A stretch of 64,000 bases of DNA from Streptomyces guryensis (GCF_021261325.1 NZ_JAJSBI010000002.1:186001-250000); one strand, 5' to 3'; shown: positions 28,812 to 38,453, counted from the first letter of the stretch. The notes: generated by a model from the sequence alone, not told the origin. Made by a program: numbers and translations.

Positions 28812-28829
28812 TTCTGTCGCTTCTGTCGC
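28812..28829. repeat. Tandem repeat TTCTGTCGC x2
   Basis: Two exact 9-base copies lie in the 5' leader of the dehydrogenase gene, preceded by a partial copy (TTCTCGC). Probably replication slippage; no function is evident. Confidence 0.4.
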
Positions 28830-28933
28830 TGGAGTTGCTGAAGAACAGCCTGCCCCGTCGGCGGCCTGCCGCACGTACCAGGACGCGGGGGGCCGGGCCC
28901 CGGCCCGCGTGTCGCCCCGCTTAGAGTGAAGCG

Positions 28934-29950
28934 GTGAACGGCGACTGGCTCCTACGCGGCCGTGACGGCCGGCTCAGTGTCTACCTCCCCACGGACGAGG
29001 CCCTCCGGTGCCGGGCGGAACGCTCACCCGGCGGCCCCTGGACGGCCGCGCACCGAGTTGGCGGCGAGCAGAAGCTGCACCCGTCACCGGCGGTCGGGCA
29101 GGGCGGCGACGCATACGCCCATCTGGTCTCCTGGCGGCCCACCGTGTCCGGCGAGGCGGGCCTCGTGCACTCCACCCACTTCCGGCCCCGGCTCGCCGCC
29201 CTCGACTGGGCGCCCATCGGGCACCCCGACAAGAAGGGACCCCGCACCGGTACGCCCGCCGTCGCGGTGGACGCCGAGGGGCGCGCCCATGTCTTCGTCC
29301 GCAACAGCGGCGGCGGCGTGAGCATGGTCGCGCAGAAGGAGAAGGGCGGCTGGGACCCCTGGCGGGACCTCAAGGGTCGTGACGTACAAGGGGAGTTGGC
29401 CGCGGTGACGGGGGAGCCGGGGCGCGTCGAGGTGTACGCGGCCGTCCCCGGCGGCCTCCTGCACTGGCGTCAGGAGGAGGCGGGCGCCGAGCCGGGTCTG
29501 GAGGAGGCGATGGAGGCGCCGGTCCGCCCGGACACCCTGCGCGCGCTGGCCACCTCTGCGGACGGTACGACCCTCTTCTACACCGACGAGTCGGGAGACC
29601 TGTGCGCCTGGCGCCCCGGCACCAAGCCCGTCACACTGCTGCCGTCCGCCGGACCCGGCCCCGTCTCCGCGGTCCGCTGCGAACTCGACGGCCACGACTG
29701 CACGTTGCTCGCGCAGCGCTCGGCGAGCGGCCGGGTCGCCTTCGCCGCGTACCCGACCGAGCAGGAGTCGGCGGGCGCCTGGTGGACCGAGTCGGGCCCG
29801 GCACTTCCCGCGGACGCCACGGTGGCGCTCGCGGTGGACGAGGACGGCCGCGTGGTGGCGGCAACGGTGTCCCCGTCGACCGGACAGCTCCTGCTCACCC
29901 GCCGCAAGGAGGAGCAGGGGCTGGCGCTGGAGGCGTGGCGGGAGCTGTGA
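28934..29950 (+). CDS. Unknown protein, probable beta-propeller
   Basis: The 338-aa protein has no signal peptide or membrane segment. Repeated blocks with an aromatic and acidic pattern (AVAVDAEGRAHVFVRN, RALATSADGTTLFYTD, VALAVDEDGRVVAATV) recur every 45-55 aa. That looks like blades of a lectin- or sialidase-type beta-propeller. I do not recognise a named family. The GTG at 28934 starts MNGDWLLRGRDGRL. It is divergent from the dehydrogenase and is followed by a Streptomyces-type dispersed repeat. Confidence 0.75.
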   Translation: MNGDWLLRGRDGRLSVYLPTDEALRCRAERSPGGPWTAAHRVGGEQKLHPSPAVGQGGDAYAHLVSWRPTVSGEAGLVHSTHFRPRLAALDWAPIGHPDKKGPRTGTPAVAVDAEGRAHVFVRNSGGGVSMVAQKEKGGWDPWRDLKGRDVQGELAAVTGEPGRVEVYAAVPGGLLHWRQEEAGAEPGLEEAMEAPVRPDTLRALATSADGTTLFYTDESGDLCAWRPGTKPVTLLPSAGPGPVSAVRCELDGHDCTLLAQRSASGRVAFAAYPTEQESAGAWWTESGPALPADATVALAVDEDGRVVAATVSPSTGQLLLTRRKEEQGLALEAWREL

Positions 29951-29963
29951 GCAACGGCGCTTT

Positions 29964-30029
29964 CAGCCCGTCCGGCGTTTGAGGACGAGGCGTTCAGGCC
30001 GACAGGGGTCTGGGGGCGGAGCCCCCAGG
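29964..30029 (+). repeat. Streptomyces-type intergenic palindromic repeat
   Basis: CGTCCGGCGTTTGAGGACGA followed by a short linker and CTGGGGGC-GGA-GCCCCCAG (30010-30028) is the shape of a repeat that I know to occur many times between genes in Streptomyces. The hairpin probably doubles as a terminator for the beta-propeller gene. Confidence 0.65.
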
Positions 30030-30040
30030 TACGGGCGTAC

Positions 30041-30089
30041 GAACGCCGGTGCCCTGCACACCAGGTAGGCGTGCAGGGCACCGGCGTTC
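30041..30089. terminator. Bidirectional terminator between convergent genes
   Basis: A perfect 19-bp stem (30041-30059 with 30071-30089) has an 11-base loop. It lies 12 bases after the fadB stop on the minus strand and after the beta-propeller gene on the plus strand. Confidence 0.88.
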
Positions 30090-30101
30090 ACAGCGGAGCG
30101 C

Positions 30102-32228
30102 TTACACCGGAACCGACGCCAGGCCGGGAGCCAGGAACTTCTTGCCGTTCACGCGCTCCGAGACACCCTCGCGGTCCAGGTACGGCGTGATGCCGCCCAG
30201 GTGGAAGGGCCAGCCGGCGCCCGTGATCAGGCAGAGGTCGATGTCCTGGGCCTCGGCGACGACGCCCTCGTCGAGCATGAGCCCGATCTCCTGGGCGACG
30301 GCGTCGAGGACGCGGTCGCGGACCTGCTCCTCGCTGAGGACGGAGTCGCCCTGCTTCAGCAGCGCGGCGACCTCCGGGTCCAGCTCCGGCTTCCCGCTGT
30401 CGTACACGTAGAAGCCGCGCTTGCCCGCCTTGACGACGGCCGCGAGGTTCGGGGAGACCGTGAAGCGGTCCGGGAAGGCCCGGTTGAGGGTCTCCGAGAC
30501 GTGCAGACCGATCGCGGGGCCGACCAGCTCCAGGAGGACGAGAGGAGACATCGGCAGGCCCAGGGGCTCCACCGCCTTCTCCGCCACCTCGACCGGGGTG
30601 CCCTCGTCGATGACGTTCTGGATCTCGCCCATGAAGCGGGTGAGGATGCGGTTCACGACGAACGCCGGGGCGTCCTTGACCAGCACCGCGGTCTTCTTCA
30701 GCTTCTTGGCCACCGCGAAGGCGGTCGCCAGGGAGGCGTCGTCGGTCTGCTCGCCGCGGACGATCTCAAGGAGCGGGAGGATCGCGACCGGGTTGAAGAA
30801 GTGGAAGCCCACGACCCGCTCGGGGTTCTTGAGCTTCGACGCCATCTCGGAGACGGACAGCGAGGAGGTGTTGGTGGCGAGGATCGCGTGCGCCGGGGCG
30901 ACCGCCTCGACCTCCGCGAACACCTGCTGCTTGACGCCGATCTCCTCGAAGACGGCCTCGATGATGAAGTCGGCGTCCGCGAAGCCCTCGGCCTTGTCCA
31001 GCACACCGGTGACCAGGGCCTTGAGGCGGTTGGCCTTGTCCTGGTTGATACGGCCCTTGCCGAGCAGCTTCTCGATCTCGGCGTGGACGTAGCCCACACC
31101 CTTGTCGACGCGCTCCTGGTCGATGTCGGTCAGCACGACCGGCACCTCCAGGCGGCGCAGGAAGAGCAGGGCGAGCTGGGAGGCCATCAGACCGGCGCCC
31201 ACGACACCGACCTTGGTGACCGGGCGGGCCAGGCTCTTGTCCGGCGCACCCGCCGGACGCTTGCCGCGCTTCTGCACCAGGTTGAACGCGTAGATGCCGG
31301 CGCGCAGTTCGCCCCCCATGATCAGGTCGGCGAGCGCCTTGTCCTCGGCGTCGTAACCCTGCTGGAGGTCGCCGTTCTTGGCGGCGGCGATGATGTCCAG
31401 GGCGCGGTAGGCGGCCGGAGCGGCGCCGTGCACCTTGGAGTCCGCGATGAAGCGGCCCTTGGCGACGGCCTGGTCCCAGGCCTCACCGCGGTCGATCACG
31501 GGACGCTCGACCTCGACGTCGCCCTTCAGTACCTGGGCGGTCCAGATCAGGGACTGCTCCAGGAAGTCGGCGCCCTCGAAGATCGCGTCCGCGATACCGA
31601 GGTCGAAGACCTGCTCTCCCTTGAGCTGCTTGTTCTGGTTGAGGCTGTTCTCGATGATCACCGAGACGGCCTTGTCGGCACCGATCAGGTTCGGCAGGAT
31701 CGTGCAGCCGCCCCAGCCCGGGACCAGCCCGAGGAAGACCTCGGGGAGCGAGAAGGCGGGCAGGGCCTTCGACACCGTCCGGTACTTGCAGTGCAGACCG
31801 ACCTCGACGCCACCGCCCATGGCGGCACCGTTGTAGTACGCGAAGGTCGGGACCGCGATGCCGGAGAGGCGCTTGAAGACCTCGTGGCCGCCCTTGCCGA
31901 TGGCGAGCGCGTCCTTGTGCTCCTTCAGCAGCTCGACGCCCTTGAGGTCGGCGCCGACGGCGAAGATGAACGGCTTGCCGGTGATGCCGACACCGACGAT
32001 CTCGCCGGCCGAGGCCTCCTTCTCGACCTGGTCGATGGCGGTGTTCAGGTTCGCCAGCGAGGCCGGGCCGAAGGTGGTCGGCTTGGTGTGGTCGAAACCG
32101 TTGTCCAGCGTGATCAGCGCGAAGCGCCCGGCGCCGAACGGCAGGTCGAGGTGGCGTACGTGCGCGGACGTCACGACCTCGTCGGGGAACAGCTCGGCCG
32201 CACCCTTCAGGAGTTCGGTGGTGCTCAC
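30102..32228 (-). CDS. fadB: Fatty-acid oxidation complex alpha: enoyl-CoA hydratase/3-hydroxyacyl-CoA dehydrogenase
   Basis: The 708-aa bifunctional enzyme carries out the second and third steps of beta-oxidation. The N-terminal crotonase half spans about 1-190, with GITGKPFIFAVGADL and GGGVEVGLHCKYR. The dehydrogenase half begins near 320 with the NAD motif VGVVGAGLMASQLA, and HFFNPV carries the catalytic His. The GTG at 32228 has GGAGG upstream and overlaps the fadA stop by 4 bases (GTGA); the longer frame would run into fadA. It is the second gene of fadA-fadB. Confidence 0.94.
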   Translation of the reverse strand: MSTTELLKGAAELFPDEVVTSAHVRHLDLPFGAGRFALITLDNGFDHTKPTTFGPASLANLNTAIDQVEKEASAGEIVGVGITGKPFIFAVGADLKGVELLKEHKDALAIGKGGHEVFKRLSGIAVPTFAYYNGAAMGGGVEVGLHCKYRTVSKALPAFSLPEVFLGLVPGWGGCTILPNLIGADKAVSVIIENSLNQNKQLKGEQVFDLGIADAIFEGADFLEQSLIWTAQVLKGDVEVERPVIDRGEAWDQAVAKGRFIADSKVHGAAPAAYRALDIIAAAKNGDLQQGYDAEDKALADLIMGGELRAGIYAFNLVQKRGKRPAGAPDKSLARPVTKVGVVGAGLMASQLALLFLRRLEVPVVLTDIDQERVDKGVGYVHAEIEKLLGKGRINQDKANRLKALVTGVLDKAEGFADADFIIEAVFEEIGVKQQVFAEVEAVAPAHAILATNTSSLSVSEMASKLKNPERVVGFHFFNPVAILPLLEIVRGEQTDDASLATAFAVAKKLKKTAVLVKDAPAFVVNRILTRFMGEIQNVIDEGTPVEVAEKAVEPLGLPMSPLVLLELVGPAIGLHVSETLNRAFPDRFTVSPNLAAVVKAGKRGFYVYDSGKPELDPEVAALLKQGDSVLSEEQVRDRVLDAVAQEIGLMLDEGVVAEAQDIDLCLITGAGWPFHLGGITPYLDREGVSERVNGKKFLAPGLASVPV

Positions 32229-33451
32229 TTGTTGCCTCCGGCGTCCTTGTGGTTCGGGTTCTCCCAGATCACCGTGGCGCCCATGCCGAAGCCGACGCAC
32301 ATGGTGGTGAGGCCGTAACGGACCTCCGGCTGCTCCTCGAACTGGCGGGCCAGCTGCGTCATCAGACGGACGCCGGAGGAGGCGAGCGGGTGGCCGTACG
32401 CGATGGCGCCGCCGTACTGGTTCACGCGCGCGTCGTCGTCCGCGATGCCGTAGTGCTCCAGGAAGGCGAGCACCTGGACGGCGAAGGCCTCGTTGATCTC
32501 GAAGAGGTTGATGTCCTCGATCGACAGGCCCGCCTTGGCGAGGGCCTTCTCGGTCGCCGGGATCGGGCCGTAGCCCATGACCTCCGGCTCGACGCCCGCG
32601 AAGGCGTACGAGACGAGGCGCATCTTGACCGGCAGGTTGTGCTCGCGGGCGAAGTCCTCGGACGCGATGATCGAGGCGGTCGCACCGTCGTTGAGACCGG
32701 CCGCGTTACCGGCGGTGACCCGGCCGTGCACACGGAACGGCGTCTTCAGACCCGACAGGTTCTCCAGGGTGGTCCCCGGGCGCATCGGCTCGTCGGCGGT
32801 GACCAGACCCCAGCCGGTCTCGCCGGCCTCCGGGTTGCTCCGGCGCACCGAGATCGGCACCAGGTCCTGCTGGATCTTGCCGTTGGCGTACGCCTTGGCG
32901 GCCTTCTCCTGCGAGCGCACGGCGTACTCGTCGGCGCGCTGCTTGGTGATCGTGGGGTAGCGGTCGTGCAGGTTCTCCGCGGTCATGCCCATGAACAGGG
33001 CGGACTCGTCGACCAGCTTCTCGCTCACGAACCGCGGGTTCGGGTCCACGCCCTCACCCATCGGGTGGCGGCCCATGTGCTCGACACCACCGGCGATGAC
33101 GGCGTCGTACGCACCGAAGGCGATCGAGCCGGCGGTGGTGGTGACCGCGGTCAGCGCACCGGCGCACATGCGGTCGATGGAGTAGCCGGGGACCGACTGC
33201 GGGAGACCGGCGAGGATGCCGGCCGTACGACCGAGGGTGAGCCCCTGGTCACCGATCTGCGTGGTCGCGGCGATGGCGACCTCGTCGATCTTCTTGGGGT
33301 CGAGACCGGGGTTGCGGCGCAGCAGCTCCCGGATCGCCTTCACGACGAGGTCGTCGGCGCGGGTCTCGTGGTAGATGCCCTTCGGGCCCGCCTTGCCGAA
33401 CGGGGTACGGACGCCGTCGACGAAGACGACGTCCCTGACGGTACGAGGCAC
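32225..33451 (-). CDS. fadA: Acetyl-CoA acyltransferase (thiolase)
   Basis: The 408-aa thiolase cleaves 3-ketoacyl-CoA in the last step of beta-oxidation. The nucleophilic Cys is in SIDRMCAGALTAV, the active-site His in NQYGGAIAYGHPLASSG, and the second Cys in TTMCVGFGMG. The GTG at 33451 has GGAGGAG 8 bases upstream. It is cotranscribed with fadB. A 16-bp perfect palindrome 54 bases upstream is a likely operator. Confidence 0.95.
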   Translation of the reverse strand: MPRTVRDVVFVDGVRTPFGKAGPKGIYHETRADDLVVKAIRELLRRNPGLDPKKIDEVAIAATTQIGDQGLTLGRTAGILAGLPQSVPGYSIDRMCAGALTAVTTTAGSIAFGAYDAVIAGGVEHMGRHPMGEGVDPNPRFVSEKLVDESALFMGMTAENLHDRYPTITKQRADEYAVRSQEKAAKAYANGKIQQDLVPISVRRSNPEAGETGWGLVTADEPMRPGTTLENLSGLKTPFRVHGRVTAGNAAGLNDGATASIIASEDFAREHNLPVKMRLVSYAFAGVEPEVMGYGPIPATEKALAKAGLSIEDINLFEINEAFAVQVLAFLEHYGIADDDARVNQYGGAIAYGHPLASSGVRLMTQLARQFEEQPEVRYGLTTMCVGFGMGATVIWENPNHKDAGGNK

Positions 33452-33505
33452 GATGGCTCTCCTCCAGATGCGGGATGGCACTGCTGCACGGCGCAAGCGC
33501 AAGCG

Positions 33506-33521
33506 CTGAGCGCGCGCTCAG
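33506..33521. promoter_or_regulatory. Palindromic operator CTGAGCGCGCGCTCAG upstream of fadA
   Basis: This perfect 16-bp palindrome lies 54 bases before the fadA start. Its shape suits a TetR-family fatty-acid regulator. GCGCAA repeats adjoin it on the fadA side. Confidence 0.6.
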
Positions 33522-33579
33522 GCCCATGCTACTTGCGGGTAACGTGCCTGCACACCCCTGACGGGTGGAGCGGCGAACG

Positions 33580-34608
33580 TCACACTCCTGGGGGAGCTGT
33601 CGAGCCGCGCGGAGTGAGTACCGGAGTGGGTACGGGGTGCGACCCCGGCCCCTCTTCCGTGATCACCCCGAACAGGGTCCGAGCCACATCCGCCCCGAAC
33701 CCGTGCACGTCATGGCTCATCGCGGACAGTGTGGGATGGGTGAGCCGGCACAACTGCGAGTCGTCCCAGGCGAGCAGCGAGACGTCGCGTGGCACGGTCA
33801 GCCCCATCTCCGCCGCGACCGAAAGTCCGGCCACCGCCATGATGTCGTTGTCGTACACGATGGCCGTCGGCCGGTCGGACGGGGCAGCGGTCAGCAGGGA
33901 CCGCGTCGCCCGCGCCCCCGACTCCCCGGAGTAATCGGTGGTCACCTGCCACGCCCCGGCCAGTTCCAACGCCCCCGCCGCCTCGTCGAACGCCGCCGTC
34001 CGCGTCGCCGTGTGCCCCAGCGCCGCCGCGCCCCCCACCCGCGCGATCCGCCGGTGCCCCAACGCGGCCAGATATCGCACGGCCTCCGTCACGGCGGTCG
34101 CGTCGTCGGTCCACACGGACGTCAGTCCCCCCGTCAGCGAGGGGTGCCCCACGGCCACCACCGGCATCCCGAGCCGCTCGACCGCGGCCACCCGAGGATC
34201 GTCCAGCCGGAAGTCGACCAGTATCGCCCCGCCGATCTGCCGCCCCCGCCACCACGCCTCCTGCAGCCCGACCTCCTCCTCCACGTTCCGGACGAGCCGC
34301 AGCAGCAGCGAGCAGGACCGCTCGATGAGGACGCTCTCCACCCCCGACACGAACTCCATGTAGAACGGTTCGAGCCCCAGCAGCCGCGCCGGCCGGCAGA
34401 TGGCCAGTCCCACCACGTCCACCCGCGACCCGGCCAGCGTCCGCGCGGTCAGGTTCGGCGCCCACCCCAGCTCCTTGGCCGCCTCGAAGATCCGGCCCCG
34501 GGTCGCCTCCGACAGCCCCGGCTTGTGGTTGAAGGCGAGCGACACGGCCCCCTTGGACACGCCGGCGCGCGCGGCGACGTCCTTGATGGTGACGCGGGAC
34601 GTGGTCAT
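33580..34608 (-). CDS. LacI-family transcriptional regulator
   Basis: The 342-aa protein has an N-terminal LacI helix-turn-helix (VTIKDVAARAGVSKGAVSLAFN) with the hinge helix ending near residue 60. A sugar-binding periplasmic-type domain follows (VVGLAI, AILVDFRLDDPR, AIVYDNDIMAVAGL). The ATG overlaps the stop of the beta-mannosidase gene by 4 bases, so the two share an operon. It probably represses that operon and the divergent importer through the palindrome at 37060-37071, with a mannose-type sugar as inducer. Confidence 0.92.
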   Translation of the reverse strand: MTTSRVTIKDVAARAGVSKGAVSLAFNHKPGLSEATRGRIFEAAKELGWAPNLTARTLAGSRVDVVGLAICRPARLLGLEPFYMEFVSGVESVLIERSCSLLLRLVRNVEEEVGLQEAWWRGRQIGGAILVDFRLDDPRVAAVERLGMPVVAVGHPSLTGGLTSVWTDDATAVTEAVRYLAALGHRRIARVGGAAALGHTATRTAAFDEAAGALELAGAWQVTTDYSGESGARATRSLLTAAPSDRPTAIVYDNDIMAVAGLSVAAEMGLTVPRDVSLLAWDDSQLCRLTHPTLSAMSHDVHGFGADVARTLFGVITEEGPGSHPVPTPVLTPRGSTAPPGV

Positions 34609-36980
34609 GGGGTGGGCTCCAGGCAGTACAGGGCAGACCGTGCGGCCGCCGGATCAGGAGTCTCCCAGCCGCGTACGCCGATCGTGACCCGTTCCCCGGG
34701 CAGCAGCGTGACGAGCCCCCGATCGGCCCGCGCCTCGGGCTGCAGCCGGTCGGCCTGCAACAGCAGATCCCGTACGAGGGTGTGGGCCGTCACGGTCACC
34801 GCACCCGGCGCCACCACGACGTCGAACTCGGGTCGCGGGTACGGGACTTCACGGTCCGGCACAGGAAAATGAAGCGCCCGCAGCCCGTCGGCGTCCGCGT
34901 CCGCCACCAGGAACTCCTTGGGTCCCTGCGGCACCAGCTCCCGCGGGACCCGCACCTCGGCGACGCCGCGAGGGCCCACTTCGAACCGCACGGCCGCCTC
35001 CCCGGCCACCGCCCCCTCGACCGACATCCGCCGAAGGCGCACCGCCCCCGTCCATGCCTCGCCCGCCTGGTTGACGACGGCCAGCACCAGCCCCTGCTCC
35101 CGTACCTGAACCGTCAGCAACCGGTCCGCATACAGCCGCCGCAACTCGTGGTACAGCGGCTTCTCCCGCCCGTCGCCGTCGATCGCCGCCCACGACGTCA
35201 CCGGCCAGCAGTCGTTGAGCTGCCACACCACCGTGCCCGCGCACACCGGCCAGTGCGACCGCCAGTGCTCGATCCCGGCGGCCACCGCCCGCGCCTGGTT
35301 GACCTGCGTCAGATAGTGCCAGCGGTCGAAGTCCCCCTCCGGCAGGGCGAAATGCCGGGCGAGTCCGCGCTCCAGCTTCCCGTTGCCGTCGTCCGCCTTC
35401 TGGTGGTGCAGCATGCCGGGGGAGTCGGCCGCGAGCTCCTCGCCGGGCAGCGCGCGCCGCAGCGTGGCGTACGCAGGCGGCGCCTGCCACCCGAACTCGG
35501 CGACGAACCGCGGCACTTGAAGCCGGTAGTCGCCGTAGTCCGTCCGGTTCCACACCTCCCACGAGTGATGCGTGCCGTGCGCCGGATCGTTCGGATGGTG
35601 CGCCCACGACCCCGACCACGGGCTGCCGGTCGTGTACACCCGCGTCGGATCCAGCTCCGCCACCACCCGCGGCAATACGCCGAGGTAGTACCCCTCGCCC
35701 CAGGAGTCCCCGCCCAGCTGCTCCTCCCAGCCCCAGTCCCGGAACCCCCACAGGTTCTCGTTGTTGCCGTTCCACACCACGAGCGACGGATGCGGCATCA
35801 GCCGTACGACGTTCTCGCGCGCCTCGGCCTCCACCTCGCCCCGCAGCGACTGCTCCTCCGGGTAGGCCGCGCACGCGAACGGGAAGTCCTGCCAGACCAG
35901 CAGCCCCAGCTCGTCGCACGCGTCGTAGAAGTCCTCGCCCTCGTAGATCCCGCCGCCCCAGACCCGTACGAGGTCGACGCCCGCGCCGGCCGCCTGCCGC
36001 AGCCGCTCCCGGTAGCGCGCGCGGGTGATCCGGGACGGGAACACGTCGTCCGGGATCCAGTTGACGCCCCGCGCGAACAGCCGCTCGCCGTTGACGACGA
36101 GGGTGAATCCGGTGCCGTGCGCGTCCGCCGAGGTGTCCAGCCCGACGGTCCGGAAGCCGACCCGCCGCCGCCACACGTCGAGCGCGTCGCCACCATGCCG
36201 GAGCGTCAACTCGACGTCGTACAACGGCTGTTCACCATACCCGCGCGGCCACCACAGCCGTACGTCCGGCACCCGAAGCCGTACCACCCCCGCCGTCCCG
36301 TCGATCTCGGCGCGGGCCCGCACCCCGCCGACCGTCGCCTCGACGGTGAGGGGCGCCTCGACCCGGGTCCGCTCCACCTCGACGTGCAACTCGACCACCC
36401 CCTCGCCGCCCTCGACGGTCACCAGCGGCCGCACCCGCGCGATCCGGGCCGTCGACCACTGCTCCAGCCGCACCGGCCGCCAGAGTCCGGCCGTCACCAG
36501 CGTCGGCCCCCAGTCCCAGCCGAAGGAGCAGGCCATCTTACGGAGGTACTGGTAGGGCTCGGCATAGGCGGCGGGTCGCTCCCCGACCCGCCCGCGGACG
36601 GCCTCGGCCTCGGCGTAGGCGGAGACGAACCGCACCGAGAGGCGCCCCTGGAGGCCGGTCACGTCGAAACGGTAGGAGCGGTGCATGTTCCTCGTACGGC
36701 CCAGGAGCCGACCGTCGACCAGGACCTCGGCGATCGTGTCGAGCCCTTCGAAGACGAGGTCGGACTGCTCGTGCCCGGAGCCCGCCCGGAGGTCCGTCTC
36801 ATACGTCCACTCCCGGCGCCCGACCCACGCGACCTCGGTCTCGTTCCGCCCGAGGAAGGGGTCCGGGATCACCCCCGCCGCCATCAGGTCGGTGTGCACA
36901 CAACCCGGCACGACGGCCGGAAGTGCAGCCTCCCCGTGCCGCAGGACCCATCCCTCGCTGAGCGGTGTCGCCTCCAGCAT
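34605..36980 (-). CDS. GH2 beta-mannosidase
   Basis: The 791-aa cytoplasmic glycoside hydrolase of family 2 has no signal peptide. The N-terminal jelly-roll begins LSEGWVLRHG. The acid/base Glu is in VVWNGNNENLWGF, the nucleophile Glu in RFVAEFGWQAPP. The WNGNNEN form and overall length are those of beta-mannosidases rather than beta-galactosidases. The ATG at 36980 lies 5 bases after AGGGAG. It presumably hydrolyses imported beta-1,4-mannosides to mannose. It is divergent from the sugar importer and overlaps the LacI regulator gene. Confidence 0.92.
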   Translation of the reverse strand: MLEATPLSEGWVLRHGEAALPAVVPGCVHTDLMAAGVIPDPFLGRNETEVAWVGRREWTYETDLRAGSGHEQSDLVFEGLDTIAEVLVDGRLLGRTRNMHRSYRFDVTGLQGRLSVRFVSAYAEAEAVRGRVGERPAAYAEPYQYLRKMACSFGWDWGPTLVTAGLWRPVRLEQWSTARIARVRPLVTVEGGEGVVELHVEVERTRVEAPLTVEATVGGVRARAEIDGTAGVVRLRVPDVRLWWPRGYGEQPLYDVELTLRHGGDALDVWRRRVGFRTVGLDTSADAHGTGFTLVVNGERLFARGVNWIPDDVFPSRITRARYRERLRQAAGAGVDLVRVWGGGIYEGEDFYDACDELGLLVWQDFPFACAAYPEEQSLRGEVEAEARENVVRLMPHPSLVVWNGNNENLWGFRDWGWEEQLGGDSWGEGYYLGVLPRVVAELDPTRVYTTGSPWSGSWAHHPNDPAHGTHHSWEVWNRTDYGDYRLQVPRFVAEFGWQAPPAYATLRRALPGEELAADSPGMLHHQKADDGNGKLERGLARHFALPEGDFDRWHYLTQVNQARAVAAGIEHWRSHWPVCAGTVVWQLNDCWPVTSWAAIDGDGREKPLYHELRRLYADRLLTVQVREQGLVLAVVNQAGEAWTGAVRLRRMSVEGAVAGEAAVRFEVGPRGVAEVRVPRELVPQGPKEFLVADADADGLRALHFPVPDREVPYPRPEFDVVVAPGAVTVTAHTLVRDLLLQADRLQPEARADRGLVTLLPGERVTIGVRGWETPDPAAARSALYCLEPTP

Positions 36981-37059
36981 GCACACTCCCTAAACCGTTC
37001 CAGCCCAGTGCTCGGAAAACTTTCGGCAGCGTTGGCGCGATTGGGACTTTACCGGTTAA

Positions 37060-37071
37060 GAAAACGTTGTC
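37060..37071. promoter_or_regulatory. LacI-type operator GAAAACGTTGTC
   Basis: It differs by one base from the perfect palindromes at 11018-11029 and 14972-14983. It lies between the divergent beta-mannosidase and importer genes, 80 bases from one and 69 from the other, so one bound repressor could control both. Confidence 0.7.
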
Positions 37072-37139
37072 AGAGTACCGAATCAGCCAACCCCGCTCGT
37101 GCTCGTCCGTCCCATGAACAGTGAACGGAGCTGATGCAC

Positions 37140-38453
37140 ATGAACCGCCGTACAGTCCTCGCCCTCGCCGCCGGAACCGCCCTCCTGCTCGCCGGATGCA
37201 CCGGCACCGGAGGCACCTCGAAGGGCGCGGAGGCCCCGGCGTCTGACGACCCGTCAAAGGTGAGCGGCACCATCAAGGTCCTCACCCAGCGCACCGACCT
37301 GGTGCAGGACGGCACGATGAAGAAGTACGCCGCCGAGTTCAACAAGACGTATCCGAAGGTCAAGGTCGAGTTCGAGGCCCTCACCGACTACGAGGCCGAC
37401 GTCAAGATCCGCATGAACACGAAGGACTACGGCGACGTCCTCCTCATCCCCGCGGTCATCAAGAAGAACGACTACCCGAAGTTCTTCGCCTCCCTGGGCA
37501 CCCAGGCCGAACGCAGTAAGAAGTACCGCTTCACCGACTTCACCACGGTCGACGGCAAGGTCTACGGCCAGAGCCCGATCGGGGTGTCCCCGGGCTTCGT
37601 CTACAACAAGAAGGTCTGGCGGGAAGCCGGGGTCAGCAAGTGGCCCACCACCCCTGCCGAGTTCCTCAGCGACCTCAAGGCCATCAAGTCGAAGACCGAC
37701 GCGACGCCCTACTACACCAACTTCGCCGCCCAGTGGCCGCTCACCTCCTGGACGTACGTCAACGGCTCGCCCAGCTGCGACACCCAGGCCACCACCAAGC
37801 TGGCCGAGGGCGACCCCTGGGCGATGGGCTCCGACCTCCGGGTCGGCGACACGCTCCTCTACGACATCGTCCACCAGGGCCTGGCCGAGAAGGACCCGGC
37901 GACCACCAACTGGGAGCTGTCCAAGCCCCAGTTGGCCAAGGGGAAGATCGCTACGCAGTGGCTCGGCACCTGGGCGATCATCCAGTTCCAGGACGCCGCC
38001 AGGAAGGCCGGGGTGAGCCCCGACGACATCGGCTTCATGCCGTTCCCGGCCCAAGCGGGCGGAAGGTTCTGCGCAGTCGTGAGCCCCGACTACAGCCAGG
38101 CCGTCAACATCAACTCCCAGCACAAGGAGGCGGCCCGCGCCTGGATCGACTGGTTCACCGACAAGTCCGGCTACGACAAGGACAACCTGGCGATCTCGCC
38201 GCTCAAGTCGGCACCCCTGCCGTCCGTCCTGAAGCCGTACGAGGACCAGGGCGTGAAGTTCATCGAGGTCAGCGACGCAAAGGGTGCCCAGGTCAAGGAG
38301 ATCGACGACCAGTCGGAGGTCGGCATCTACAAGCCCGACTACCGCCAGGACCTGGTCGACCTCGCGCGCGGCGCGCGGAAGGGCAGCCTGGACGACTTCC
38401 TCGCGGGCCTCGGCAAGAAGTGGACCGAGGCGCAGAAGACCGTGGGGTCCTGA
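37140..38453 (+). CDS. Sugar ABC importer, binding lipoprotein (probably beta-mannosides)
   Basis: The 437-aa protein has an RR-containing lipoprotein signal (NRRTVLALAAG) ending in the lipobox LAGC. A family-1 extracellular solute-binding fold follows (VLTQRTDLVQDG, FGAEFN-like helix, RVGDTLLYDIV). GGAG lies 9 bases before the ATG at 37140 but only 3 before the alternative ATG at 37134. The substrate is inferred from the divergent beta-mannosidase and the shared operator. The downstream permease genes overlap or abut it. Confidence 0.9.
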   Translation: MNRRTVLALAAGTALLLAGCTGTGGTSKGAEAPASDDPSKVSGTIKVLTQRTDLVQDGTMKKYAAEFNKTYPKVKVEFEALTDYEADVKIRMNTKDYGDVLLIPAVIKKNDYPKFFASLGTQAERSKKYRFTDFTTVDGKVYGQSPIGVSPGFVYNKKVWREAGVSKWPTTPAEFLSDLKAIKSKTDATPYYTNFAAQWPLTSWTYVNGSPSCDTQATTKLAEGDPWAMGSDLRVGDTLLYDIVHQGLAEKDPATTNWELSKPQLAKGKIATQWLGTWAIIQFQDAARKAGVSPDDIGFMPFPAQAGGRFCAVVSPDYSQAVNINSQHKEAARAWIDWFTDKSGYDKDNLAISPLKSAPLPSVLKPYEDQGVKFIEVSDAKGAQVKEIDDQSEVGIYKPDYRQDLVDLARGARKGSLDDFLAGLGKKWTEAQKTVGS

